A DNA stretch of 12,544 nt, taken from positions 1 to 12,544 of the forward strand of contig CAMNAB010000090.1 of NCBI GenBank assembly GCA_946530355.1. Reading direction: 5' to 3'. The notes under the pieces are model-generated. The model was given only the letters and a program-made list of their open reading frames with translations. It was not told where the DNA came from and made no database searches. Below are positions 1 through 7,422 of this stretch, piece after piece (positions within the stretch are counted from its first letter, which is position 1; each line of letters begins with the position of its first letter). Made by a program: the position numbers and the translations under genes. The stretch comes from Firm-04 sp003446315 (lineage in GTDB: Bacteria; Bacillota; Clostridia; Oscillospirales; Ruminococcaceae).

Positions 1-36
1 ATAGTACGATATATTCGCTGTCGGAACGGAGGTTTT

Positions 37-87
37 ATGTTTAAGACCGTGAACATCGCCATGACAAGAAAGGTGGCGGTCAAATGA
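37..87 (+). CDS. Tiny ORF upstream of and overlapping the integrase fragment
   Basis: A 16-codon reading frame (MFKTVNIAMTRKVAVK) starts at an ATG preceded by CGGAGG at 27-32, only 4 bases from the start. It ends in an ATGA overlap with the integrase start at 84. The frame is open back to the left edge of the window, so this may instead be the C-terminal tail of a longer gene such as an excisionase or other accessory gene of the element. The overlap suggests translational coupling to the integrase. No domain can be recognised in so short a product and no function is assigned. Confidence 0.3.
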   Translation: MFKTVNIAMTRKVAVK

Positions 88-227
88 ATATTCAGGAACG
101 CAGAAACAAAGATGGGAAGATCACTTCCTACCGCATCAGGGTGTTCGATTACCGTGATACACAGTCAGGCAAACAGGTTTTCAGTACGCTGTCCGTCAAA
201 TACGATCACGACAATACCGAAGCGTGA
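84..227 (+). pseudogene. Truncated tyrosine-family integrase, N-terminal Arm DNA-binding fragment only
   Basis: A 47-residue frame opens with an integrase-like N-terminus: IQERRNKDGKITSYRIRV, then FDYRDTQSGKQVF and TLSVKYD. This is the usual start of the arm-site-binding domain of tyrosine integrases from Firmicute conjugative elements and prophages, which are normally about 350-400 residues long. It stops at TGA 225-227, and no core-binding or catalytic domain (R...HxxR...Y) follows in any frame before the next gene. A fair ribosome binding site (AAAGGTGG, 68-75) precedes the ATG. What is seen is a fragment; that it is the remnant of an inserted or decayed mobile element is inference. It cannot be catalytically active as it stands. 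Confidence 0.75.
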
Positions 228-368
228 AGCGTAGTGATCGGATATGTCAAGTTGCGTGAAGCCTATCTTCCTGTATCTTGAAGCATCGTAAAAGTTGACC
301 GAATGTTGACCAAAGCACACAGTTGACCGCTGAAATCGCCCGAAAGCATTGTATTTTCGGCATGAGGG
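228..368. other. Gene-free stretch with three GTTGACC direct repeats
   Basis: No coding frame is credible between the integrase fragment and the operon promoter. The heptamer GTTGACC occurs three times on the plus strand, at 294-300, 305-311 and 322-328, with start-to-start spacings of 11 and 17 bases. Short direct repeats beside an integrase gene are typical of arm-type integrase binding sites, but they could also be regulator sites or chance. The stretch may be the junction scar of a mobile element. Confidence 0.4.
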
Positions 369-397
369 TTGAAATTTCACGGTTAATGTGATATAAT
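369..397 (+). promoter_or_regulatory. Sigma-A-type promoter for the biosynthetic operon
   Basis: A -35 box TTGAAA (369-374) lies 17 bases upstream of a perfect -10 box TATAAT (392-397). The -10 is extended by TG at 389-390, one base before it. Transcription would begin near 404, leaving an untranslated leader of about 30 bases before the first gene at 435. That leader is too short for a riboswitch. The 10-base perfect palindrome TGAAATTTCA (370-379) overlaps the -35 box and could be a repressor operator. This is the only strong promoter I can see before the tightly packed genes 435-11338, so it is likely their main promoter. Confidence 0.8.
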
Positions 398-434
398 AGG
401 ATATATTTCAAAGAATGAACGGAGAATTTAGTTT

Positions 435-1361
435 ATGGTTTACCAAACAATTTTGGATGCAGTCGGACATACCCCGATGATTCGGCTGAATCGCATGAAT
501 GCACCGGAAAATGCCGAGATTCTGGTGAAGTTTGAAGGCTTGAATGTGGGCGGCTCGATCAAGACCCGCACTGCATATAATATGATCCTGAATGCGGAAA
601 AAGAAGGCAGGATCAAGGATGACACGATAATTGTCGAGCCGACAAGCGGCAATCAGGGCATTGGTCTTGCACTGGTCGGCGCAGTCAGAGGATATCAGGT
701 GGTCATCATCATGCCGGATTCGGTCAGCGAAGAACGCCGCAAGCTGGTGGAGCATTACGGTGCAAAAGTCGTGCTGATTCACGATGACGGCGATATCGGC
801 AAATGCATCCAGAAATGTCTGGATACGGCTTTGGAGATGCAGGCAAATGATCCGCGGGTATTTGTGCCGCAGCAGTTTGATAATGTGCACAATACCGAGG
901 CGCAGAAGTATTATACCGCACTGGAGATCCTGGAGCAGACAGCCGGCAAGATCGACGGTTTTTGTTCCGGTATCGGTACAGGCGGCACGATCACCGGCAT
1001 CGGCGAGACACTGAAATCACAGAATCCGGATATGGAGATCTGGGCAGTCGAGCCGGAGCACGCAGCGATTCTTGCAGGCGGAACCGTCGGAACGCACCTG
1101 CAAATGGGCATCGGTGACGGCATTATTCCGGGCATTCTGAACCGGAATATTTACAATCACATCCATATCGTAAGCGATGAGGAAGCCATTTCGACCGCTA
1201 AGAAACTTGCAGCGATGGAAGGCATCATGTGCGGCATTTCCAGCGGCACGAATGTCGCGGCAGCGCTCGCAATGGCGAAGAAACTGGGCGCAGGCAAACG
1301 AGTCGTGACCATTTTGCCGGATACGGCGGAACGGTATTTCTCCACACCGCTTTTCGACTGA
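435..1361 (+). CDS. Cysteine synthase family PLP-dependent enzyme
   Basis: This 308-residue fold-type II PLP enzyme is close to the usual length of O-acetylserine sulfhydrylases, which make cysteine from O-acetylserine and sulfide in the cytoplasm. The PLP lysine is K43 in GGSIKTR (more often NPxxSVKDR), followed by the substrate-binding loop TSGNQG (TSGNTG in CysK; the Gln form is common in clostridial homologues). A GTGGT phosphate-binding turn, a late SSG and a C-terminal PDTAERY follow. The start is preceded by GGAG at 421-424. It is first in the operon and 8 bases from the kinase-like gene. It may supply cysteine or methionine for SAM, or use another nucleophile, as diaminopropionate- or cystathionine-forming relatives do. 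The family is certain; the substrate is not. Confidence 0.9.
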   Translation: MVYQTILDAVGHTPMIRLNRMNAPENAEILVKFEGLNVGGSIKTRTAYNMILNAEKEGRIKDDTIIVEPTSGNQGIGLALVGAVRGYQVVIIMPDSVSEERRKLVEHYGAKVVLIHDDGDIGKCIQKCLDTALEMQANDPRVFVPQQFDNVHNTEAQKYYTALEILEQTAGKIDGFCSGIGTGGTITGIGETLKSQNPDMEIWAVEPEHAAILAGGTVGTHLQMGIGDGIIPGILNRNIYNHIHIVSDEEAISTAKKLAAMEGIMCGISSGTNVAAALAMAKKLGAGKRVVTILPDTAERYFSTPLFD

Positions 1362-1369
1362 ACCGGATC

Positions 1370-2425
1370 ATGCAGATCAGAAAGGCAATTTGCCGGATCT
1401 TCGGGCAAAAACCGGTTCGGGTACAAGCGGAACCGGTTGCAGATGAAAGCGGAATGAGCAATCGTGTGGCATCCGGAAGTGCGGGTGTCATGCGATATGA
1501 AGCGGCATTCCGCAGCGGAAAAACGGTTTCTTTTGTCGGAAAATGCAAATCTGTCCGTATTATCTCCAATGGGATTCTGATGGTCAGCGGCGGGAATCCT
1601 CTGCTGATGCTTTTGCTGATTTTTCATCATAAAATATTCGGTTACAGCGGCAGTGCAGTGCGGGAAGCTGTTTTATACAGCAAACCGGATGTATTGCCGC
1701 AGACGCTTATTCCGACAGTTTACGGTTCTGTATGCAGCAAGGGAAACGGCTTTTGCATGCTGGCAATGGAAGAACTGCCGGAAAGTGATGCGATCGAACC
1801 GGCACTGGATCGGGTGCTGGATGAAATTGCAGCCGTGCATGCAAAATATCTGGGTGATCGGGCGATCGTTCCGCAATTGCGGATCAATTGTTATTCTGCG
1901 GCAGATTATCGCCGTACAAAAGGTGTTTTGCGGCGGATGTTTCAGAGTCTGGCGGGAGAAAACCGACGGATCTTTTCGGCGCAGCAGCTTGCAGAGATCG
2001 AACGGTTTCTTGCGCAGATCGACACCGAATACAAAGCGGTTTCCGGTCGGCGGACGCTGACGCATAACGATTGCTGTGACCGCAATCTTTGTGTGACGGC
2101 GGAGCGCATTTATCTTTATGACTGGGAGCTTGCGTGTTATCAGAATCCGGAGCATGATGCAGTAGAGCTGGTGATCTCCGTGCTGGATGCGCTGACGGAT
2201 GACGAAGCAAAAGCCATGCTGCGGCATTACAGGGACAGGATGACCGCACTGACGGGCATCACATTGACCGATGCGGAATATCATGCGCTGCTGCGGTTCA
2301 ATACGCTGGAATTCTGTGTGAATAAGCTGATGCTGCTGCGGCTTGCGGGGAAAACGCTGCATGTCGATACACCGCAGCAGACAGCAAAGAATACGGCACG
2401 GATGCTGCGGCTGCTTGGAATCTGA
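1370..2425 (+). CDS. APH/choline-kinase-fold phosphotransferase
   Basis: This 351-residue protein has the C-terminal catalytic lobe of aminoglycoside/choline/homoserine kinase-like enzymes. The catalytic loop is THNDCCDRNLCV, with H232, D234 and N239 in the HxDxxxxN pattern. It is followed by LYDWELA, where D251 takes the metal-binding position (DFD in most members, DWE here). A hinge-like MEEL lies at 133-136 and a helix with VHAKYL at 156-161. The first 90 residues, where the N-lobe glycine loop and lysine belong, are only weakly recognisable. It would move phosphate from ATP to a hydroxyl of a small molecule, perhaps the pathway intermediate. The ATG at 1370 is chosen because it lies just after the previous stop. 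It has no clear ribosome binding site, and the in-frame ATG at 1454 is possible. Confidence 0.75.
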   Translation: MQIRKAICRIFGQKPVRVQAEPVADESGMSNRVASGSAGVMRYEAAFRSGKTVSFVGKCKSVRIISNGILMVSGGNPLLMLLLIFHHKIFGYSGSAVREAVLYSKPDVLPQTLIPTVYGSVCSKGNGFCMLAMEELPESDAIEPALDRVLDEIAAVHAKYLGDRAIVPQLRINCYSAADYRRTKGVLRRMFQSLAGENRRIFSAQQLAEIERFLAQIDTEYKAVSGRRTLTHNDCCDRNLCVTAERIYLYDWELACYQNPEHDAVELVISVLDALTDDEAKAMLRHYRDRMTALTGITLTDAEYHALLRFNTLEFCVNKLMLLRLAGKTLHVDTPQQTAKNTARMLRLLGI

Positions 2426-2444
2426 CCGGGAGAAGGATGGAAAT

Positions 2445-3323
2445 ATGAAGGACGAACGAGAAATACTGGCACTTGCGGATTATCATGAAACATTTCGGGT
2501 CAACGGGTGTGAAGCGGAGTTGATTATCAACCGGAAGATGGAAGATCATCCGTGTTTGTTTGGGTTTGTCACGCTGACAGAGCAGGCAGAGGACGTAAAA
2601 GCGTTGTTTGCAGCGATGGAACAGCGTGCGCGGGAACTGGGCTTTCATGCGCTTGTGGGGCCTGTGAATTATTGTTCATGGATGCAATACCGCTGGGCGA
2701 TCAGCCGGTTTGATCTGCATTTGTTTCCGGATTGTACGAATCCGCCGTATTATCCGGAACTGATCCGGGCGGCAGGCTATGAGCCGCTTTATACTTACCG
2801 GAGTGCGAATATTGATATGCACAATCCGCAGTATCAGATGGGTGAAGTGCTTTATCAGCAAAAGCTGCGGGAAGGCTTCACGTTCTCGCTGTATGAAGGG
2901 GATGCGGTTTATTCGCAGGCGGATACCGTGTTTGCGATTTCAAGCGCAGCATTTCGCGGGAGTCATTTGTATTGCGATATCCCGCTTTCTTATTTTCGTG
3001 CGCTTTATCTGCAATGGACAAAGGGCTTGAAGATCGCGCTCTGCACAGCGGAATATCAGGGGAAAACGGTCGGTTTTGTGATGGGCTATGACAGTCCGGA
3101 CGGCACCTGCTTCATCTCCAAAACGAGCGCGGTGCTGCCGGAATACCGGAAGCATAAGATCTATACCGCTTTGATGTATCTTGGATGGAAGTATGTGACA
3201 GAGCACGGATATGATAAAATGATGTATCATTTTCAGTGCGAGCAGAAGGAGACATTCCGGCGCTTTGACAGTGAAGTGGAATCGGATGAGAAGCGGTATG
3301 CGGTGTTTATAAAGGAGTTCTGA
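2445..3323 (+). CDS. GNAT-fold N-acyltransferase-like protein
   Basis: This 292-residue protein resembles the YghO-like GNAT group. In the first half, GPVNYCSW (72-79) and TNPPYYPELIRAAGYE (98-113) match the GP-N...PPYYPELLEAAGFE signature I know from that group. In the second half, VLPEYRKHKIYTALM (230-244) matches GNAT motif A, the pyrophosphate-binding loop for acyl-CoA or acyl-ACP, though the usual glycine pattern is altered to RKHKIYT. The expected role is transfer of an acyl group to an amine or hydroxyl acceptor. AGAAGGA at 2431-2437 sets the start. The gene lies 19 bases after the kinase-like gene and directly abuts the PP-loop gene (TGA then ATG). The acyl donor and acceptor cannot be read from the sequence. 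Confidence 0.7.
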   Translation: MKDEREILALADYHETFRVNGCEAELIINRKMEDHPCLFGFVTLTEQAEDVKALFAAMEQRARELGFHALVGPVNYCSWMQYRWAISRFDLHLFPDCTNPPYYPELIRAAGYEPLYTYRSANIDMHNPQYQMGEVLYQQKLREGFTFSLYEGDAVYSQADTVFAISSAAFRGSHLYCDIPLSYFRALYLQWTKGLKIALCTAEYQGKTVGFVMGYDSPDGTCFISKTSAVLPEYRKHKIYTALMYLGWKYVTEHGYDKMMYHFQCEQKETFRRFDSEVESDEKRYAVFIKEF

Positions 3324-4385
3324 ATGAAACGGTGTGTGCGCTGTCTGAATGACGAAACCGTGCGCAGAATGGAGATTCTGCCAAACGGTGAATGCTGTTA
3401 TTGCAGCAGATACGATAAAATCGCGCCGCAGCTCGGGGATCGTGCCCATCTGACGGAATTGTTTGCGGAACGGCTGGAAGCGGTGCGCGGAAAGTATGAT
3501 TATGATGCAGCCGTCGGGATCTCCGGCGGAAAGGACAGCATGTATGTGCTGTATAAGCTGGTGAAGGAATACGGGCTGCATGTGAAGACATTCACGATGC
3601 TCAATGGTTTTTTCAGTGACAGTGCACGCAAAAATGTAGATGCAATGGTGCAGGAATTCGGCGTGGAGCATGAATATATTTCCTTTGATCCGGATCTGCT
3701 GAACCGGTTTTTCCGGTATTCGGTGCAGCATTTCCTGACCCCTTGCATTGCCTGTTCCTATCTTGGCTATGCGGCGATGATTAACTATACTGCGAAGATC
3801 AATGCCGGCATGTGTATTCACGGCAGAAGTCCGCAGCAGATGCTTCGGTATTACGGAGATGATGTGTTCACCGGATTTGTGGATGCGGGGCTTCGTCCGG
3901 CAGCGGAAACAGATGTCAATGCGCTTTACCGGAAGCTGCTGGATCTGACCGAAAGCAAGCTGGATGCCGGTCTTGCTGCGGATGTCAGACAAATGCTGTA
4001 TGACGGCGTGCGGGAAAACGATTTCCGTGAATTTACGGCATTTTTCTTATATCACCCCTATGATGAGCAGGAGATCGTACAGTTCCTGCGGGAAAAAACG
4101 TCATGGACACCGGATCAGGATTATGACCATTATGACTGCAAGGTGCATCATGCGGCACATTATATTTACCAGTGCGCAGAGGGCAGACCGCATTGCCTGC
4201 CGGAGATCAGTGTTCTGGTGCGCAGCGGGAAACTGACGCGGGAACAGGGCATAGCGCTTGTGGAGCAGGCAAAATATGCAGAGAAACCGCGTGCAGATAT
4301 GAAGCTGCTGTGTGAAACGTTGGGTGTCAGGGAAGAACCGATCCGGCTGAAAGCGTGGATCTATCGGAATTTTGTCAAAAAATGA
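3324..4385 (+). CDS. PP-loop ATPase, N-acetyl-sugar-amidotransferase-like
   Basis: This 353-residue protein begins with a Cys cluster (CVRC at 4-7, CCYC at 24-27) that probably binds zinc. The PP-loop SGGKDS (67-72) follows, which adenylates carbonyl or carboxyl oxygens in N-type ATP pyrophosphatases. A second Cys pair CIAC is at 141-144, and there is a His/Cys-rich C-terminal part (HYDCKVHHAAHY). This order matches the WbpG/N-acetyl sugar amidotransferase family of about 370 residues, which turns an acyl or amide oxygen into an amidine-like nitrogen using ammonia. No glutaminase partner gene and no sugar biosynthesis genes are nearby, so the substrate here is probably different. Related PP-loop enzymes also thiolate. 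AAAGGAG at 3311-3317 gives a strong start. It overlaps the next gene by ATGA. Confidence 0.8.
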   Translation: MKRCVRCLNDETVRRMEILPNGECCYCSRYDKIAPQLGDRAHLTELFAERLEAVRGKYDYDAAVGISGGKDSMYVLYKLVKEYGLHVKTFTMLNGFFSDSARKNVDAMVQEFGVEHEYISFDPDLLNRFFRYSVQHFLTPCIACSYLGYAAMINYTAKINAGMCIHGRSPQQMLRYYGDDVFTGFVDAGLRPAAETDVNALYRKLLDLTESKLDAGLAADVRQMLYDGVRENDFREFTAFFLYHPYDEQEIVQFLREKTSWTPDQDYDHYDCKVHHAAHYIYQCAEGRPHCLPEISVLVRSGKLTREQGIALVEQAKYAEKPRADMKLLCETLGVREEPIRLKAWIYRNFVKK

Positions 4386-4888
4386 GTGCGATGCGGATTG
4401 TGCGGTATTGGAGCAGAAAAGGATTGGCAGCAGTTTATCTTGCGGCGGCTTTGCTTCTGACGATGCTTTACACATGGCAGGCAGATCTCCGTTTTGCAGA
4501 TGCATTGCGGATGCTGCCGGTCATTTTCGGTTATCTGCTGCTGCTGCGGACAGCGGATGACTGGTTTGATTACGAAAAAGACAGCGGCAAAAAGACGCAG
4601 CATCTGCGGCGGCAGGAACTGCTTGTGATGTTTGGATGCATCAGCCTCATGATGTTGCTGCTGCATCTGTATTTGTTTGGGTTATCGGGGATCTGCTGTC
4701 TTGCGGCGATCGCTTATTTGCTGCTGATGAATCGGGCAGCGGTGCTGAAATGTCCGTATATGGCATTGTTATTTGCACTATATGATCTGCTGAACGGGAC
4801 GGCATACGGCGGAAAACAAGCGGTGATTTGTCTGAGCTGCCTGTTTATTTCAGCGGTTTATGCCGTAATCAAGAGGAAATCAAAATGA
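4382..4888 (+). CDS. Half-length UbiA-like membrane protein
   Basis: This 168-residue, very hydrophobic protein has about five likely membrane spans (near 13-30, 42-57, 82-115 as two, and 124-163 as one or two). After the second span comes LLLRTADDWFDYEKD (52-67), which resembles the first Asp-rich motif (R/N-xx-D[DE]xxDYExD) of UbiA prenyltransferases; there the aspartates bind Mg-diphosphate. Full UbiA enzymes have about 280-300 residues, nine helices and a second DxxxD motif; only the first half is present here. It may be a minimal or degenerate homologue, need a partner, or bind lipid without catalysis. The ATG overlaps the previous stop (ATGA) and has no clear ribosome binding site, so translation is likely coupled. 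It also overlaps the next gene by ATGA. Confidence 0.6.
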   Translation: MSAMRIVRYWSRKGLAAVYLAAALLLTMLYTWQADLRFADALRMLPVIFGYLLLLRTADDWFDYEKDSGKKTQHLRRQELLVMFGCISLMMLLLHLYLFGLSGICCLAAIAYLLLMNRAAVLKCPYMALLFALYDLLNGTAYGGKQAVICLSCLFISAVYAVIKRKSK

Positions 4889-7422
4889 ATTGTATACTGG
4901 AAAACACCGTGCCGGAAGTGCAGACGATCGGCGGAAAGGCATATCATCTGGAGCAGCTTGACCGCATGGGGATGCCGGTGCCGGAATGGACGGTTTTGCC
5001 GACCGCGCTGTTTACAGCATATCTGGGGGAGCAGCTTTCGGCATATCAGGCGCTGCTGCGGGATTATCAGCCGGAAAACCGGCAGAAGATTCTTGATCTG
5101 CTGGATCATTGTGATTTTTCGCCGGAATGGAAAGATCGGATCACCGTGCATTTGCAGGAGCTGTTCGGGGAACAGACACTGCTTGCAGTTCGATCCAGTG
5201 CAGCCGATGAAGACAGTGATGCACATTCGTTTGCCGGGATGCTGGAGAGCTGGCTGGATGTCAGCGGAACGGAAGCGGTACTGGATGCCGTGCGCAAGTG
5301 TTACCGTTCCTGTTTTTCGGATCGTGCGATGCAGTATCGTGCAAGGAACGGCTTGCTTTCGCCGGAGATCCGTGCAGCCGTCATCATTCAGCGCATGATC
5401 CCGGCAGATTATGCCGGCGTGATGTTTACGATCGACCCGACCACAAATGATCCGGATGAAACGCATATCAGCGTGGTCAAAGGGATCGGGGAGCAGCTTG
5501 TTTCGGGTGAGAGCGACAGCAGCGACTACGGGATCAGTGCCGCAAGAGAAATCGTATACAGAAAAGAAGCAGATGCGCATGTATCGGATGAAATGCTGCT
5601 GCGGCTGTATGATTATGCACAGCAGATCGAAAAAGGGAATACGCCGCGCATCGGGCAGGATATTGAATTCTGCATACAGGGTGAAACGATATACATTCTG
5701 CAAAGCCGCGCCATTGCCAATTACAGCGGCATAGATAAAAGCGCATTCCGGACAGTGCTGGACAATTCCAATATCATTGAGAGCTATTCCGGCGTGACGA
5801 CCCCGCTGACCTTTACCTTTGCGCGGGAAGTCTATGCCAAGATATACCGGCAGACGCTGCGTACATTTTATGTCAGTCCGGAAGCCATCGCATCCATTTC
5901 GGATGATCTGGACAATATGCTTTGTTTTTATGAGAACAAGATCTATTACCGCCTGAACAGTTGGTATCGGATGACGGCGTTATATCCGGGCTATCAGAAA
6001 AACAAGCAGTATATGGAAAATATGATGGGCGTTAAGATGACCGTGCAGGAATCGGAGATGGGCGCAAAAACGCGGCTTGTCCGGATCTATCTGAGTTTTA
6101 TCCGGCGCATGCTGCGGATGAAAAAGGACAGTGCACATTTTCTGGAACGGTTTGCACAGGTGACAAAACCATATTATGCCAATTCGTTCGAGGGCATGAA
6201 CAATGCCGAAGCACTGGCGGTATATGATACACTGGAACGGGAGATTCTGGATGATTTCATCACGCCGATCGCAAATGATATGGGCGCAATGGTCTTTTAC
6301 GGGATGCTGACCGATCAACTCAAAAAGCAGCAGATCGCGGGATATGAAGGCATGCTGAGTGCAGTTATCAGCAAGCAGGGCGATGTCGAAAGCGCGGAGC
6401 AGAGTGCAGCCGTGCTGGAAATCGTAAAAGAGATCCGGAACATGCCGGAGCTGAAGGCATTGTTTGAAGCAGAGAACGCCGTCATCATGAAGCATATGCA
6501 GGATGATGACCCGGTGTTCCGCAAGATCGCGGCATATATCCGGCGATTCGGCGCACGGACAATGGATGAGCTGAAACTGGAAACCGTGACGCTGTTTGAA
6601 GACCCGTCCTTCCTGCTGGATACGATCCGCGGTTATCTGCATTGTGAAACGCTGCCGGAATCGGGCGGCGTGCAGGATGCCGGAGCAGAGCAGGCATTGC
6701 TTGCGCATTTCGGTGCATGGAAGCGTCCGTGGCTCCGGCTGCTGCTGCGTGTGACGAAATATTTTATCCGTAATCGGGAGTCATTGCGTTTGCGCCGCAC
6801 TTATATTTATTCTGTTGTGCGGAATATTTATCTGCGCATCGGAAAGAATCTGGAGCAGGCGGGCATGCTGGCACATTACCGGGATGTATTTTATCTGGAG
6901 AAAGCGGAAATATCCGAAATCGCGGCAGGCAGATGGACGGATCCGGCAGAGATCCGCCAAAAAGCAGAACAGCGAAAAGCGGAATATGCGGCAAACAAAT
7001 CGCGTCCGATCTACGATCGCATGTATTTTTACGGTTCTGTTACGCCTGCGCATATGCTTCCTGTCTATACGCGGCAGGAGACAGAAGGCGGCGCAGTCCT
7101 GCACGGTGCGGCAGGGGGCGGAAAACCGGTCACAGGGATCGTAAAGCTCGTGGAAGATCCGGCACATGCGGATGTTGAGGGCTATATTCTGATGGCAAAG
7201 CGTACAGATCCGGGCTGGACTGTATTGTTTCCGATGGCAAAAGCAGTTATCATAGAGCGCGGCAGTGTATTGTCTCATTCGGCGGTCGTAGCGCGGGAAA
7301 TGGGCATCACACTGGTCGCAGGCATCCGCGGACTGACGGATGCGGTGCAGGACGGTATGACGGTTCGGGTGGACGGCATACAAGGAACAGTTGAGATCAT
7401 AGGAGAGTCTGATGCAACATAA
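4885..7422 (+). CDS. PEP-synthase/rifampin-phosphotransferase-like dikinase
   Basis: This 845-residue protein has an N-terminal ATP-grasp domain of the PPDK_N type (about 10-275). Its marks are GGKAYHL, VRSSAADEDS with R103, FAGMLES, GVMFTIDP and a closing ILQSRA at 271-276. A C-terminal swivelling phosphohistidine domain (about 740-840) carries RGSVLSHSAVVARE with catalytic H798. Between them is a long central region (about 280-730) and no PEP/pyruvate-binding TIM barrel. That order and length match rifampin phosphotransferase-type enzymes (about 865 residues), which split ATP into AMP and Pi and pass the beta-phosphate through the histidine to a substrate bound by the central domain. The operon context suggests a biosynthetic substrate rather than an antibiotic. 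The start is set by the ATGA overlap and an AAGAGG site at 4871-4876. Confidence 0.85.
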   Translation: MNCILENTVPEVQTIGGKAYHLEQLDRMGMPVPEWTVLPTALFTAYLGEQLSAYQALLRDYQPENRQKILDLLDHCDFSPEWKDRITVHLQELFGEQTLLAVRSSAADEDSDAHSFAGMLESWLDVSGTEAVLDAVRKCYRSCFSDRAMQYRARNGLLSPEIRAAVIIQRMIPADYAGVMFTIDPTTNDPDETHISVVKGIGEQLVSGESDSSDYGISAAREIVYRKEADAHVSDEMLLRLYDYAQQIEKGNTPRIGQDIEFCIQGETIYILQSRAIANYSGIDKSAFRTVLDNSNIIESYSGVTTPLTFTFAREVYAKIYRQTLRTFYVSPEAIASISDDLDNMLCFYENKIYYRLNSWYRMTALYPGYQKNKQYMENMMGVKMTVQESEMGAKTRLVRIYLSFIRRMLRMKKDSAHFLERFAQVTKPYYANSFEGMNNAEALAVYDTLEREILDDFITPIANDMGAMVFYGMLTDQLKKQQIAGYEGMLSAVISKQGDVESAEQSAAVLEIVKEIRNMPELKALFEAENAVIMKHMQDDDPVFRKIAAYIRRFGARTMDELKLETVTLFEDPSFLLDTIRGYLHCETLPESGGVQDAGAEQALLAHFGAWKRPWLRLLLRVTKYFIRNRESLRLRRTYIYSVVRNIYLRIGKNLEQAGMLAHYRDVFYLEKAEISEIAAGRWTDPAEIRQKAEQRKAEYAANKSRPIYDRMYFYGSVTPAHMLPVYTRQETEGGAVLHGAAGGGKPVTGIVKLVEDPAHADVEGYILMAKRTDPGWTVLFPMAKAVIIERGSVLSHSAVVAREMGITLVAGIRGLTDAVQDGMTVRVDGIQGTVEIIGESDAT

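Noticed and set aside
294..328. GTTGACC repeats as a small CRISPR array
   Set aside because: The units are 7 bases with unequal 4- and 10-base gaps, far too short for CRISPR repeats and spacers, and no cas gene is present.
398..434. Riboswitch or T-box before the first operon gene
   Set aside because: The predicted leader is only about 30 bases and shows no stable structure.
1229..1369. Upstream extension of the kinase-like gene into the cysteine synthase gene
   Set aside because: The added residues overlap the conserved C-terminus of cysteine synthase by about 130 bases and carry no motif; the ATG at 1370 fits the gene packing better.
2940..3992. Long minus-strand open frame (350 codons) opposite the GNAT and PP-loop genes
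   Set aside because: It spans the boundary of two well-supported plus-strand genes, has no recognisable motif and arises from the codon bias of the real frames.
4858..5703. Minus-strand open frame opposite the PEP-synthase-like gene
   Set aside because: It lies entirely opposite a strongly recognisable ATP-grasp domain and is rich in Cys, His and Arg like other shadow frames.
4885..7422. True PEP synthase or pyruvate phosphate dikinase
   Set aside because: The C-terminal PEP/pyruvate-binding TIM barrel that follows the phosphohistidine domain in those enzymes is absent; the protein ends about 45 residues after catalytic H798.
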